NCBI GenBank assembly: GCA_949130495.1
Contig: OX422211.1
Coordinates: 636,191,717-636,255,716, forward strand
Origin: Sambucus nigra
Taxonomy: Eukaryota > Streptophyta > Magnoliopsida > Dipsacales > Adoxaceae
Reading direction: 5' to 3'
DNA: 64,000 bases
A program made the position numbers and the translations under genes. This document shows positions 11,901 to 23,497 of the stretch, one piece after another (positions within the stretch are counted from its first letter, which is position 1; each line of letters starts with the position of its first letter). The notes under the pieces are model-generated. The model was not told the DNA's origin. It did no database searches and saw nothing but the letters and a program-made list of their open reading frames with translations.

Positions 11901-12109
11901 AACAATGAAACGAAGAATCTAAACCATGGGTAAAAATCAATAATGAAGCTACAAAATTGAAAACTGAACCTTGACATGGGGGGTGAGAGGATATCGGGTG
12001 TTGATAGGTGTGAGGTGAAGAGGTGAAAGGGTTGGTGAGGGGACACAGATATCGGGGAAAAAGGAGAAAGGGTATGGAGGGGAACCAAAACATTTTGAAA
12101 CCAACAGTG

Positions 12110-12202
12110 GTATTGATCTCAACCCTTAATTTGGGAAAAATGTCTTTTGACGTGGCACTCATTCGGACCGTTAAAAATGTGTTCATTTTCAAAAACTTCC
12201 CC

Positions 12203-12240
<38 letters not shown>
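12110..12240 (-). other. probable Helitron 1 5' terminus next to (TA)n tract
   Basis: A (TA)17-like tract (12205-12238) is followed on the minus strand by GGGGAAGTTTTTGAAAATGA, a CGGTCCGAATGAG segment and GCCACGTCAAAAGACA. This resembles plant Helitron 5' ends. The terminal TC dinucleotide is not unambiguous because of the TA tract. Confidence 0.5.
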
Positions 12241-12242
<2 letters not shown>

Positions 12243-12244
12243 AG

Positions 12245-15200
12245 CATGGTGTATAAGATGATAAGATAATTTGTGGTTAGAAACAGAGACACCTAGGCAA
12301 GAATGAAAGGTTGAGATTAAAAGAACCCCCTTTTCATCTTTTTCCCCTTGTTTATTTCATTACCCCCTCTGTTTTTTCACTTGACTTAATTTTCTCGTCT
12401 TTGCCCAAAATTAAAAAACATGAATAAAATAGGAAATTACACCTTTGAGAACCTCTTTTTCAATCATCGGACTATTATGATTGAACAAAATCATGGAAAC
12501 ACCTCTTTCTCTCTCGATCAAACGTGGGAACACCTCTATCACTCTCTCTCTCTCCGGACTAGACGACCGGAGTACTCTTCAACAGGTAATGGGTTTTACT
12601 CTGTTTACATTTGTATTATTTTATGGATTTACATTATATTTGGATTTCTCTTTGATGTTTTATAATCTGTTTACATTAGATTTGGGCCACGTTCTTCAGT
12701 CAGGTTGATGAAATCATGACAACCTGAGTGCTACATTTGATTAAATAATCAAATTTTTTTATTTTGGGGACTGTTGCATGATGTCATTTCTCTTCAACAA
12801 ATATATCTTTTGGGGACTATTACACGAATATATGACCAAAAATATTTTGTGGAGTTTAGGTTTTGATTGTTGGTTTTCAGTTTAGGGTTTATGTTTTATT
12901 GGTCCTTATCTACTTTTTTTATATATATATTTTCTGCGTTCATCATCTAGGATCTTGATGGTCATATATTGGTTAGTTCTTAAGGTTAAGATGATTCGTA
13001 AAAGGTAACTTCTTTGTATACTAAAACTAGTGATCAAAATAGTTAAACTAGTGATCACTCAAACTAATGATCTACCGATGATCTACTGTTAGGTATCATT
13101 TTGTTTTTGTTAAACTTTAGCAGTAGCTCAGATGGTAAAAATACTCCCACTGACTAAGTACTAAACTGGTGGGAAGAACACATAATCACTATCACGTGTT
13201 TACATGTTTCTTTATTAACATTAATATTTATGTTTTTAATCTTTTTTAATCTATGCCGATTCGTGTTTGTATAATTTTTATTGTGTTTTTATTCATTTAC
13301 CGATTCGTGTTTGTATCGTTTTAATTGTGTTTCGGGATATATATTCAAATTGGGATTTCATTACATTTAATTTTGGGTGTTATGTAAATAATGTATACCG
13401 AGTCTTTAGTACTTTTTATTGTAAAGGATGTATGCCGATTCGTGTTCATATCGTTTTTATTGTGTTTCGGGATATATATGACGTTGCATTGCGAAGTATG
13501 ACTTTAGTATAGTTTATGTTATGTTTTATACACATTTAATCATTACTTCTCATCTTTCCATTTTGTAGTTTACTTCTTTATTCACATGGAGAACGTTACC
13601 GTATTTGGCAACGTATGTCATTTTTAATTATACTCTCTTTCACTTAAACACTATTAATTCCTACTTCCTAATAATCTTATAATGCATTTTCATTCTTTAC
13701 TTATAGGTGGATGAAGATGAAGAGATTGTTGTAACAATCAAACTCTTGTCATCAATTTTTATTCTCCTCACCTATATCTTTATATATTGATTCCATCCAT
13801 TGCCTTTATAATTAGAGATTCAAAGGCTACGTCAAAATAATATTAGTGTTGATGTCCTCGATGAATCTGATCTAAACAGTGTTCATTCCATGGTAAAAAA
13901 AAATGCACTTTTGTTTACTAATAGTACTTATAAGAAGTTTCTCCATTCTTAATCAATATTCTCATTTCTTATCTCCGCTACAGCCTATGTATATTTGCAA
14001 ACCTTCAATATGACATGGGAAAGAAAAAGGAAACTTGGCACCCACTAAGGTTGAAATTTTTTCTATTCTAATATATATAGCATATTTATTTATCTAATTA
14101 TATACATTTAACCTTTTAATATAGGATATACAAAAAGGAAAAGGGAAAGAAAGTGCCTCTTTAAGTGTGATACGTTTAACTAATTCTAGGTTTACTACGA
14201 TTATATCTACTATTTTCTCATTTTTTTACTCATTGTGTTCTTCTTTTCTGTATAATCTACCTAATTCGTTTTGACTTTATTTTCAACATTTCTTTCTTTT
14301 TTCATAGATTCAAAGGCCGCATGGAAATAACATTGTTATTGTTATTCGTGATGATGTTCCACCAAATGTTATATGGGGTAAATATTATCTACTAAATGAT
14401 TGTATCCTTTGTAATTCATATTTACAACTTCTTCACTCCCCATTTATGGCATCAATCTTACAATTAATAGCCTCAAACTATACTCAATAAAGTAAATGAG
14501 AAAGGCATGGGAAAGGAGAAAGAAGTCCCCACACTTAAAATGGTAAACACATCTCAAGAACTTTTTATGTTTTTTTATATGCTTATATTTCTTTTATAGG
14601 CGGCATGGTTAGGGAAGTATAATGTTTTTCCAGGAGCAGTTTGTTTTTATCATTACCATATTACCTTATTAGTGGTGTTATTTTACCGTACAATAATTAA
14701 ACAATTAAGTTATTAATGTGTACCATTAAGCTTTTTACAATCTCTAAAGTTTCCATTATCATGAAATGCTGATACTTTTTTATCTTCGTTAGGTAATTGA
14801 TCAAAATTTTGTCTCCAAAAGTGCCATTGCGAAACGATTGCGATGAGAACGGGAAAGGTCTAATCCTTATAGAAATGCACAAGAAGATTCACCACCATAA
14901 CCTCGCTTGAGAACTAATCACATAACTGGTGACTTAATCTCAGCTCGAGTTTTATCTCAATGCCAAGGACGTAAACGGAAAAGATGTAATAGATTTTTAA
15001 ATTTGGTGCCCCCACTAGGTACCTCCATCATTTTTGTCCCCCTTAGGCCACAATCCCCCGTTATCTCAAAACACGCACTTGCCCAATAACAATGCCGTGA
15101 TCGGGAAAGAGCATTTTAGTTGCAATAACCTAAACAATCAAGGGTTTCTTATTTTCCATCAGATAATGATGTGGCTCAAGTCCTATTGTCAATAACTAAC

Positions 15201-15599
15201 CAATTTATAGAATTTAGTACCCTTAATCCTTTACACATTTCTCTTTGAAGACTTAGTCCTTTGACCAATAGTTTATCGATCCCAGTTGTCAAAACAAATA
15301 TGCCCCTATTTATGTCACCTTGAAACTTTTGCCAATATTTTGACTTATTTGATCTTGAAGAACAATGTATCGGGGACCTCCAAGAACACTCTCCTACATC
15401 ACCTTCTCTTTAAAATGTATTGGTCCCCAATACGTTGCAAGTTATACTTTCCCATGAAATAGAGAATAATCAAGAAATTCACAATTGCCATTCATTTGAT
15501 GCACACATTCATATATATGATTTCTATTTATTTATTATCTATTATTGTTTTACATTGTGAACTATACTTCGTTTTATTTTTCACACCTTTTTATTTCAT
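12245..15599 (+). other. Helitron 2 upstream region: leader, small exons, repeats
   Basis: No long ORF. A CT-rich leader at 12500-12585 ends at a plausible donor (CAACAG|GTAATG). A repeated ATGCCGATTCGTGTT...TGTGTTTCGGGATATATAT unit occurs at about 13252-13345 and 13430-13480. Small exon-like pieces with GT/AG borders follow at about 13585-13612, 13815-13890, 13982-14048 and 14307-14380. The ATTCAAAGGC and GGCATGGGAAAGGAG words occur in two successive cassettes, so an exon pair seems duplicated. 14650-15599 shows nothing I can name. Confidence 0.4.
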
Positions 15600-16440
15600 A
15601 TATAGATCCACTATCCAAAGCCGTGGAAATATTATGAGTATGAGTACACCTAAAGAACCACGTGTCCATTTAGTAAGGCATTTTCATGGGCCCATGGATA
15701 TTCCTTGCCATTATTGTTCATCTTTACATTGGATGGATGAAAGGTTATCGACCTCATCAAAGATTCACCATATATTTGGGAAGTGTTGTAGATAAGGAGA
15801 AGTTCGATCACCACATCTACTTGAACCCCCACCAGAAATTAAACATTTATTTGATGGCAATAATGTTCAATGCAAGTCTTTCCAGAGTCAAATTAGAGAT
15901 TATAATGACGCAAATGCCTTTACAAGTCTTGGTGTTCAAATGGATGATAGGGTCCTCAGGAGTAGGGGGCATAATCTTTCACCATTCATAGCGAACTACA
16001 TCATCGTACTTGATCCTTATTAACGAAATCGGGGCATGAGGAACAATGTATATATGCCCATTTATACATTTAGGATCCCTGTGTGGCTGTGAGTGTTAGG
16101 GAACATAGGAATCCACAATTACAAAGTGATGTACTTCAAATAATTCAAGGTTTCTTGGAAGTGAACAATCCGTTTATCCACAAATATCGTCAGTCTTTTG
16201 CGATTTTAAAAGAATCCTCTCAATTCGGCTAGAATTTTCCAACATACATACATTACAATTTTGTAGCAGATCGTAGAAGGTATAATTTGCCTTCGATCGA
16301 TGAGATTGCATTTATTTTGCCCGATGATGGCCAAAATTCGTCTGCAATGAGAGACATTATTGTTCACATTAGAGGGGGGATAAGTTGATGCGAGTTCATG
16401 GTCACCCAAATTACCTACCTTTGCACTACATTCATTTTAT
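15600..16440 (+). pseudogene. Helitron 2 RepHel N-terminal region
   Basis: Frames with several stops and shifts carry the conserved front part of plant Helitron proteins: CHYCSSLHWMDERLSTSSK followed by FGKCC (15700-15790), the CxxC...HW...CC zinc-binding pattern; then a PEIKHLFDG-like segment and an SFQSQIRDYNDANAFTSLG segment (15830-15930), VQMDDRVLRSRG (15935-15970), and VADRRRYNLPSIDEIAFILP (16263-16325). The order matches Helitron 1 at 8946-8354. Frame changes near 15790, 15960 and 16230 make it a pseudogene. Confidence 0.75.
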
Positions 16441-16454
16441 TCCCTCACGGTTAA

Positions 16455-17740
16455 CTTGGTTGGGATCCCGATATGAATCTGTGGGATGTGTCAAATAGTT
16501 TTGATCAGGATCATTGACTAACTGAACTTGATTATTATAATTATCGTTTGTTTCAACATGGCACTGAGTACTCTACAATTTTGAGATAAGGTAGACTTAT
16601 GAAAGATTTCATTGTGGATGGATGTGCTTCAATGGAAAAAAATCTTTTGACTTATTTTAGACTCAATCAAAGTAAACTTCGGGCCGAATTATACAAAGAT
16701 CTTAGCGATTGTATGTTCGAGGGTGTTGAACCAGTGAAAATTGGTAGGCGCATGATTTTGCCATCTTGTTTTACTAGTAGTGCACAAAATATGTTTGAGA
16801 TTTACCAATATTCGATTTCCATCACTCTGTATAATTATCACCCTGATATTTTTCTCACAATAACGGCTAATCCTAAATGGCCTGAAATCAGTAAGGAACT
16901 CTTACCTGGTCAAAATGCTCTTGATCGTCCGGACTTGGTTGCACGTGTTTTTGAACTAAAGAGAAAATCACTAATGAAGGGGGTTAAGGATAAAAATGTT
17001 TTTGGAAAAAAAGTGGCCCATGTGTTTACAATCGAATTTCAAAAATGGGGGATGCGCCACATGCACCCTCTTCTTTTCCTCGATAGTCAAAGCAAGATTA
17101 AAACATGTGCCAAGTAGATAATGTTGTCTCTACTGAGTTTCCACATCCCACTAACGATCCTACACTCTTCTAATCTGTATTGAGTTGCATGGTACATGGC
17201 CCGTGTGGCTCCCCGAATCTGAATTCTCCTTGCATGGAGAATAGTATATGCATGAAGAAATACCCTCGAGCATTTATAGAAGCCACATCAATGGATACTA
17301 ATGGATATCTAATCTATCGTCGTCTTGATGATGGTATGGAATATACTACCGTCAGTGGAAAAAAAGTACCAAATAAAGATGTTATCCCCTATCATTCGTA
17401 TTTTTCTAGACTTTTCAATTGTCATATTAATGTCGAAGTTTGTTCAGGGTTATGATGTGTTTAATATATAAATAAGTACATATATAAGGGTGATGATCGC
17501 AAAATTATGGTTTTGGGAGGTGTTGATGAAATCCAACAATATTTAGATGCAAGGTATATTGGACCTCGTGAAGCATCTTGGTGAATTTATTGTAATCACA
17601 CGCATCAGGAGAAACCGTTTGTTACACGATTACATTTATATTTACCGGACATGCATCATGTTGTGTTTGATCCTACAAATTATTCAACTATGATTACTGA
17701 AAGAGCCAGAGATCAAATGAGTTTGTTAACCTATTTTTTT
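16455..17740 (+). pseudogene. Helitron 2 Rep (HUH endonuclease) core
   Basis: The longest open piece (16599-17117) reads RMILPSCFTSSAQNMFEIYQ, then TITANPKWPEISKELLPGQN with DRPDLVARVFELK, and ends in WGMRHMHPLLFLDSQSKIK. Its HMH keeps the two histidines of the HUH metal-binding motif. After a stop near 17117 the frame resumes at 17180 with MVHGPCGSPNLNSPCMEN. Rep motif 3 (YINKYIYKGDD, 17470-17500) is preceded by two in-frame stops, one consistent with CGA to TGA. The core catalytic motifs are thus better preserved than in Helitron 1, but the gene is still broken by nonsense changes. Confidence 0.87.
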
Positions 17741-19833
17741 GCTTTTTATGCATTGAATCCTTATGCACAAGTTTATACGTACCAGGAGTTTTCCTAACAT
17801 TCTTTTTGGAGGTATAAAAATAACTTTGGACTACATGGAAAACATCTGAGTTTGCTATTAGGCGAATGTACATGGAAAACATATGAGTTTGATACAAATT
17901 CTGGAGAAAGGTTTTATTTGCGATTTCTTTTGACTGTCGTTAAAGGAGCCACATCGTTTGAGTACTTACGCACAGTGAACTGTGTATTATAAGAGACTTT
18001 CAAATCGGCATGTATAGCGAGGGGATTGCTTGAAGATGATAATTAGTGGGTTAAATGTTTATAAGAGGTATCCATCATGCACACCGAATATCAGCTTCAA
18101 CGTCTGTTTGGTGTTATACTTACACAATATTTTCCTTTGCATCCGGAGTTATTAAGGAATAAATTTTCGATTCATATATGTGATGATCTGATTCATAAGT
18201 TACGCACATTATTTTCCATCCCAAATCCAATAAACGTCTAAGTTGAGTATTGTGGTTTGTATCTTCTAAATGATATGCTTTAAGAATCTAGTAAGATTTT
18301 AAGTGACTTCCCTCTAATGACTCTACCAACTTTTAATTCGACAACTATGGGTGGGAAGACATTAGTCTTAGAACATTAGCAGTTACAATCGTTAGCATAA
18401 AAAGGTGATGCTCAATTAGATGTTGATCGCCTTCATGAGGAACAACGTATGTCTTACTCAGCGATAACATCATTTGTTTTCGTGAATAAGGAGGCTACAT
18501 ATTTTTTGAATGGGGGTGCTGGGACCGGAAAAACATTTTTGTATAATACAATTGCAACCTTCTATCATAGTTTGGGTCATACAGTTATTATATTCACCTC
18601 GTCTGACATTGATTCTTTGTTGTTGGTTGGTGGTCGGATTGCACATTCAACATTTTGCATACCTTTGTACATTCTAGAAAACTCAAACTGTGGATTTGCA
18701 AAGCAGTCGATACATATAGAGTTATTTAAATTAGCTAAACTTATAATATGGGCTGAAGTTCCTTTGCATCATAAGCATTGGGTTGAGGCTATAGATAGGA
18801 CATTTCACGATATTTGTGATGTTAAAAATCCATTCGGAGGAATTACAGTAGTTCTTGGCAGTGATTTTCGACAAATCTCACCAGTCATCCCTATAGGAGT
18901 TAGAGAAGACATTATTTCTTCTTCATTAAGGATATTTGCGCTTTAGAGGCACATCTATGTTTTGATCTTACATCTAAACATGAGATTAAACCCTTTGGAG
19001 TCTGAGACAATTCAATTCTCTACATTCTTGGATTAGGTACCGCTATTTAATTTTTCTATATTTTAACAATCTTAATTCAAAGTACTAAATGCATTCGACT
19101 TTTTTTAATATATTGGGTCCCATCCTCATGAAATTGTATCATTACCGTCCTCAATACAAAAGTGTGATGATGTCCAAAATTTAATTTCAAAGGTGTATAC
19201 ATTGTTGAATGTTGTCAATACTATTACACCAGCCTTCCTCACCGAAGGAGCAATTATTTCGGCCGAAAATGACGATGTGACTGCTATAAATAATTTGGGA
19301 TTGAATATCATCTCAGATGATACAAAAACTTAATTTGGTACCGATAAAATGTGTGATGACGAGACTGGTAGAGACGTACATAGTCGATACCCAAATGAGT
19401 TTTTGAATTATCTTAGTCCTTCTAGTTTACCCCTTTTTATGTTGGAGTTAAAGGTGTGTTCTCCGATTATGCTTTTGAGAAACATTGCCCCAAAGGATGG
19501 TCTTTGCAATGGCACATGATTGTTCATTACAAAATGCGGAGAGCATATTATTGAGGCCTAAATATTAACGGGTGATAAGTGTGGAAATTTACTCTCCATT
19601 CTTATAGTCTCACTTTCTCCTTCATCAGCGGAGATCCCTATAAAAATGTCGAGACACGAATTCCCAATTCGCCTGTAAAGTTTGTGGTAATTGACTTGTG
19701 CACGCCGATTTTTAGTCATGGCCAGTTACATGTAGTGTTATCTCGATGCACAAGTGAAAATGGCATTATCGTTATTTTTAACGATTGTTCTCTTTCTACA
19801 ACTAACATTATGTATCTAGAAGTCCTCCTATAA
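17741..19833 (+). pseudogene. Helitron 2 linker and PIF1-like helicase half
   Basis: An almost continuous frame, with about seven in-frame stops, runs from about 17740 to 18946. It includes GERFYLRFLLTVVKGATSFE, a CDDLIHKLRTL linker, Walker [17 protein letters not shown] (18511-18560, intact), and a Walker B region LIIWAEVPL in which the usual Asp before Glu is Ala, then [19 protein letters not shown]. The C-terminal helicase motifs are at 19579-19833 ([20 protein letters not shown], then SRCTSEN). An intron probably lies around 19035-19110. Helicase activity would unwind DNA during rolling-circle transposition; the Walker B change and stops argue against function. Confidence 0.85.
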
Positions 19834-20518
19834 AGTAAGTAATGTTATTTTTCCTATATTTTACACATTTGACCCCTTTATATAATCTTTTAATAATTTT
19901 TTTTACTATTCTTAGGATTGGGACCTAATGGTATTGCATCAAGTGAGGATAAATACCCATAGGTTTCTTACATGTGGTTCTCACAACATGGTTCTTCGCT
20001 ATTAAAATGTATCTTATTTTCATTCATTTTTAATAATTAGTCTTAACTATTAATATTTATTATAGGTGGTTGTAAATAGCCCCAATTTTCATATCAAGTA
20101 CATCGAGCTATATACACGGACATTCCATAGAGTTATTACGAGGATGTTTCCTGGGAATCCCTGATTCACTATTACATGGATAATGTTTTGGGATGTAGAC
20201 CTTTTCGACTTTTTGTAAAGCTTAGGCTTATAGTTACTACGCGCGGTTGGATGATTGCTAAGGCTATTTTTGTAAATTCAGTTAAGGCTTTTTTTGTATA
20301 GTATTCTAATGCTCTTTTATATAGTCTTATAAAGCTATCTTTAACCTTACATCAACCATAGGTATCTTTGAAAGAATTTTGCCTTGTAAGATCAATAAAT
20401 GAACTATTTGGCCTTTGGGTTTGAGTTTGTATGTTTTTGGTTTTAGATTTTTTGCTTTGCTGCCCTGTTGGGTGCTCCCTGTTTTGACTACCATCAATGC
20501 GTCCATTTTATGGATAAA
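19834..20518. other. Helitron 2 3' flank, no gene
   Basis: AT-rich DNA without coding signal. It ends at the ATAAA target site of the solo LTR. Confidence 0.5.
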
Positions 20519-23492
20519 TGTGACACCCCTCCTAATAAAATACAGGGTGATCAGTCCTATATCAGATTAAAACAGGAATCCCAATTGGTTCATTCTTAGC
20601 ATCACTGTCGAAAATCTTTCTAAAACTTACTAACCACCTAGACTTCCAAAAATCCGGTGCCAAATTTTAACTTTATTTTTAAATAAGACAATAACATGCG
20701 AAAATACATATAAACCATTCACAACAACTTAATCAAATCAATTGAATAAATAATTAAACTAACTGCCGAATAAACCATCGGCCACCAAAGTAAATAGTCC
20801 AACAAAAATCATCGATCAAATGAATAAATAAATCTGAAAACTGTACTAAAAAGTGTGGTCGACAAGCCCTAAGTAAAACTTAAACTGATAGATGATTCAT
20901 ACTCTAGGAAATAATGAACGATGCGTCTAATCCAAGCTCCTGCTAGCATTCACATGTGCTGCAGCTACGTGTCCCTGGAATAAAAGATCAAGTCTGGCGT
21001 CCATGTGGCTGGCACCTAAAAGGTTTTGAAAATATTTTTATAGCAAGGGTTAGAACCCAAAACATTTTTAAAATATTTAGCAAGTGAATTAACTGAAGTA
21101 ATTAAAAATGTATGAATGCGCTTCATATTTAAGTTAGTGTCGCACTCTCTTGAGGACATAATCACCCCTCCACTAATGTGCACTCGTAATGGTTACCTTA
21201 ACCCCATCTAGTTGTACTACCCCATCCAACTACTCCGAGTATAACCCTCCCTTGCCTTCCTACTCTAAACCGAGTATTATTATTCACGGGTTATAAGTTA
21301 TCTCGCCAATTACCCTAATTAATTCCTTTTAAATAATATCATATAACCGTGACACAAGTTATATAAAGTAAATACATCCCACCCTGTATTATTACCCGCA
21401 TATAATATTTAATACCATTATATACATATCTTTACTGAAACATCCACACATATATCATCTGTATATCCATCCTTCTGAGTATACCCTCGCCGGATGATTT
21501 CCTCTAAAGTACTATCATACTAGGTATGATCACTTAACCTAGTTACCCAAGTCGGAATTGCTCACCAACGTGGCCTAAAATATCAACGAAGTGGGGGCAC
21601 TCATATTCCTTCCTTAAAAGTGAGATAGGCCCCTCACCCATATACTGGACGCTGTGACCTGGTGATATACTCGCCCTACTCCTCAAGCTAGGAAATTCAC
21701 CCACATTGTGCAACCTCCCTTGTTATCACTAGGGTATATAAATTAAATAAATATCTAGTCACTGATATTTAATAGCACACACAACATATATATATATATA
21801 TACTATCACCACACCGTATATATATTATAATCCCCGGCTTTACCGTGTACTAAAGTCCATAACACTAGCCTATATATATCCGAGTCTGTGGTCCGACTCT
21901 AATTTAATTAATTAGTTTCACTATAATTAATTAATTTAAAGTAGCGTCGCTCAACTACATTACCCGGACATCTTCCCTCCGTCCAAAATTTAACCCTTTA
22001 GAATTTATTTCACCAAATTACGTTAATAAGTTTGACACTCTTAATAAATTTAATATTCCTTAATACTCATCCCACAAAACTCCAAGTATTAAATTCTATT
22101 CAATTTCTATCAATTAAATTACTCCTTAAGATACCATTCGTATGCTAAATTCATCCGAAATTCCCATTCGAATATGTTCATATATTTTCGTGTGTTGTTC
22201 ATTCTAAATACTCCCAAATTCATACCACGGATTCATAACTATCTAATCCAAGGATAAAATATTGTTCCTCGGTATTTTTTCAAAGTACTTCACTCATCTA
22301 CGGTCATCTCCAAATAACCCGAATTTATTTCTTCCTAAAGTTGTCGGTCTAGCGCACCCTCTCGTCGAGAAATCATTATAAATTCCAAACAAATCCAAAA
22401 AATACGAGGTTGGCGCCCACGCGACCGTGACAAAAAGATCTACAGTCTCATGTTTTACAATAGCTGAAGGGATCGATCGATCAACTCCTTGGGTCGATCG
22501 ATCGATCGATCGACCAGATATTTATCTTCTTCCTTGAATCTGTTTCCACCATTAACGCACGACCAAGCTTTTTATCCACTCTCCCACTATTATTACATCA
22601 CAACCAATAATATTTAACACGTGGAAAAGGTTCTAAACCTCCTAGATACCTTACATTAATAATTGGTTTTCATACTTTTGAACTTTCCCGATACGGGTAT
22701 TTTACGGGTTTTACTCATTCGATTTTCAATTCATCATCATAGTTCCAAATCAGGCGCCCAATAGACACTGGTTCATACTACAATTCTATTTCTGTGATTT
22801 CATTATCATATACAAACATTAATTCAGTATAAAATCCACATAATTTTCCCAATTCATTAAAAAACCATTTTCATGTAAATCCCACACCCAAAAATGAATT
22901 TCAGTTTACACCTCCCATAATATGAATTGGTTATCATCTATTGAAGAATTACAATAGTTAACCACTTGCCTCTAATTGTTCGTAGATTCTGATCCGTTGG
23001 TGTAGAGAAAGGGTTGATGAAGAACATCCAATTTGTCCCTCGATTTATCTCCAAAAGATCCAGAATTTGTTCTCCGCTTTCTTCCTTTGTCGTTCAACAC
23101 TCCCTCAATTAGGTTTAAAACCCCTAATCACGTTTTTGGTCACATGGGCCTAATTAAAATGGCCTAAATCCCCCGTGTGGGCCCGACTATGTCCAAAAAT
23201 ACCCCGAGACCCGATTACTACTCCCGGGTACTCTTTTTTTACTATCTCGACCCATCCGGACTCAACCGTGCACTCAAAATTGTCATTTGAAATACTTTAT
23301 AACATTTCTTAATTTCAACCTAAAAAATGTGACACATAATAATTTGAACAATTAAACTTAGAGTCGCTAAAAGTTAGAATAATTCTTCCCACTTTAATAA
23401 ATTTTCCAAATCATAATTTTCTCCAATTTAAATAATTTTATTTCTCCCAAAAATAATTAAATACCAAATCCTCAAAATTACGAGGTGTTACA
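20519..23492 (-). repeat. solo LTR, gypsy family C, minus strand (TSD ATAAA)
   Basis: Plus strand begins TGTGACACCCC and ends GAGGTGTTACA, inverted LTR termini. It is flanked by the 5-bp direct repeat ATAAA at 20514-20518 and 23493-23497, so 2,974 bp are bounded exactly. There is no PBS, PPT or internal region, hence a solo LTR formed by recombination. Its 3' region aligns with the LTRs at 34071 and 44850, for example a CGACAGTGATGCTAAGAATG block (20591-20610 in reverse). Confidence 0.92.
22471..22515. repeat. TCGA-palindrome cluster in solo LTR C
   Basis: GATCGATCGATC (22471-22482) and a perfect 24-bp TCGA-repeat palindrome at 22492-22515, about 980-1020 bp from the LTR 5' end. Confidence 0.85.
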
Positions 23493-23497
23493 ATAAA

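Larger units (their letters stand above)
4886..12240 (-). mobile_element. Helitron 1 (autonomous-type, decayed), minus strand
   Basis: Encodes remnants of the Rep-helicase protein in the right order on the minus strand: N-terminal region (8946-8354), Rep core (8065-7013), linker (6755-6393), PIF1-like helicase (6290-4886). The right end at about 12110-12240 reads, on the minus strand, a TA tract, then GGGGAAGTTTTTGAAAATGA, then a GTGCCACGT stretch, which resembles the 5' end of many plant Helitrons. The left (3') end is not resolved, so 4886 is only the end of the coding remnant. Confidence 0.75.
12245..19833 (+). mobile_element. Helitron 2 (autonomous-type, decayed), plus strand
   Basis: Plus-strand RepHel remnants run from 15600 to 19833. 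Upstream are probable 5' UTR and exon pieces (12490-14560). A GGTTGAGATTAAAAG stretch at 12306 is similar to the subterminal GGTTGAGATCAA of Helitron 1, suggesting that the 5' end lies near 12245, head to head with Helitron 1. No 3' CTRR/hairpin was identified; the element may continue past 20518 and be interrupted by the solo LTR. Confidence 0.65.

Noticed and set aside
11074..12192. Leu/Phe/Tyr-rich minus-strand frames resembling membrane proteins
   Set aside because: They arise from noncoding tandem repeats with an A/T-rich composition; no conserved domain.
13117..13180. tRNA gene or tRNA-derived SINE head
   Set aside because: TAGCTCAGATGG resembles an A box, but no B box (GGTTCGANNCC) or cloverleaf follows at the right distance.
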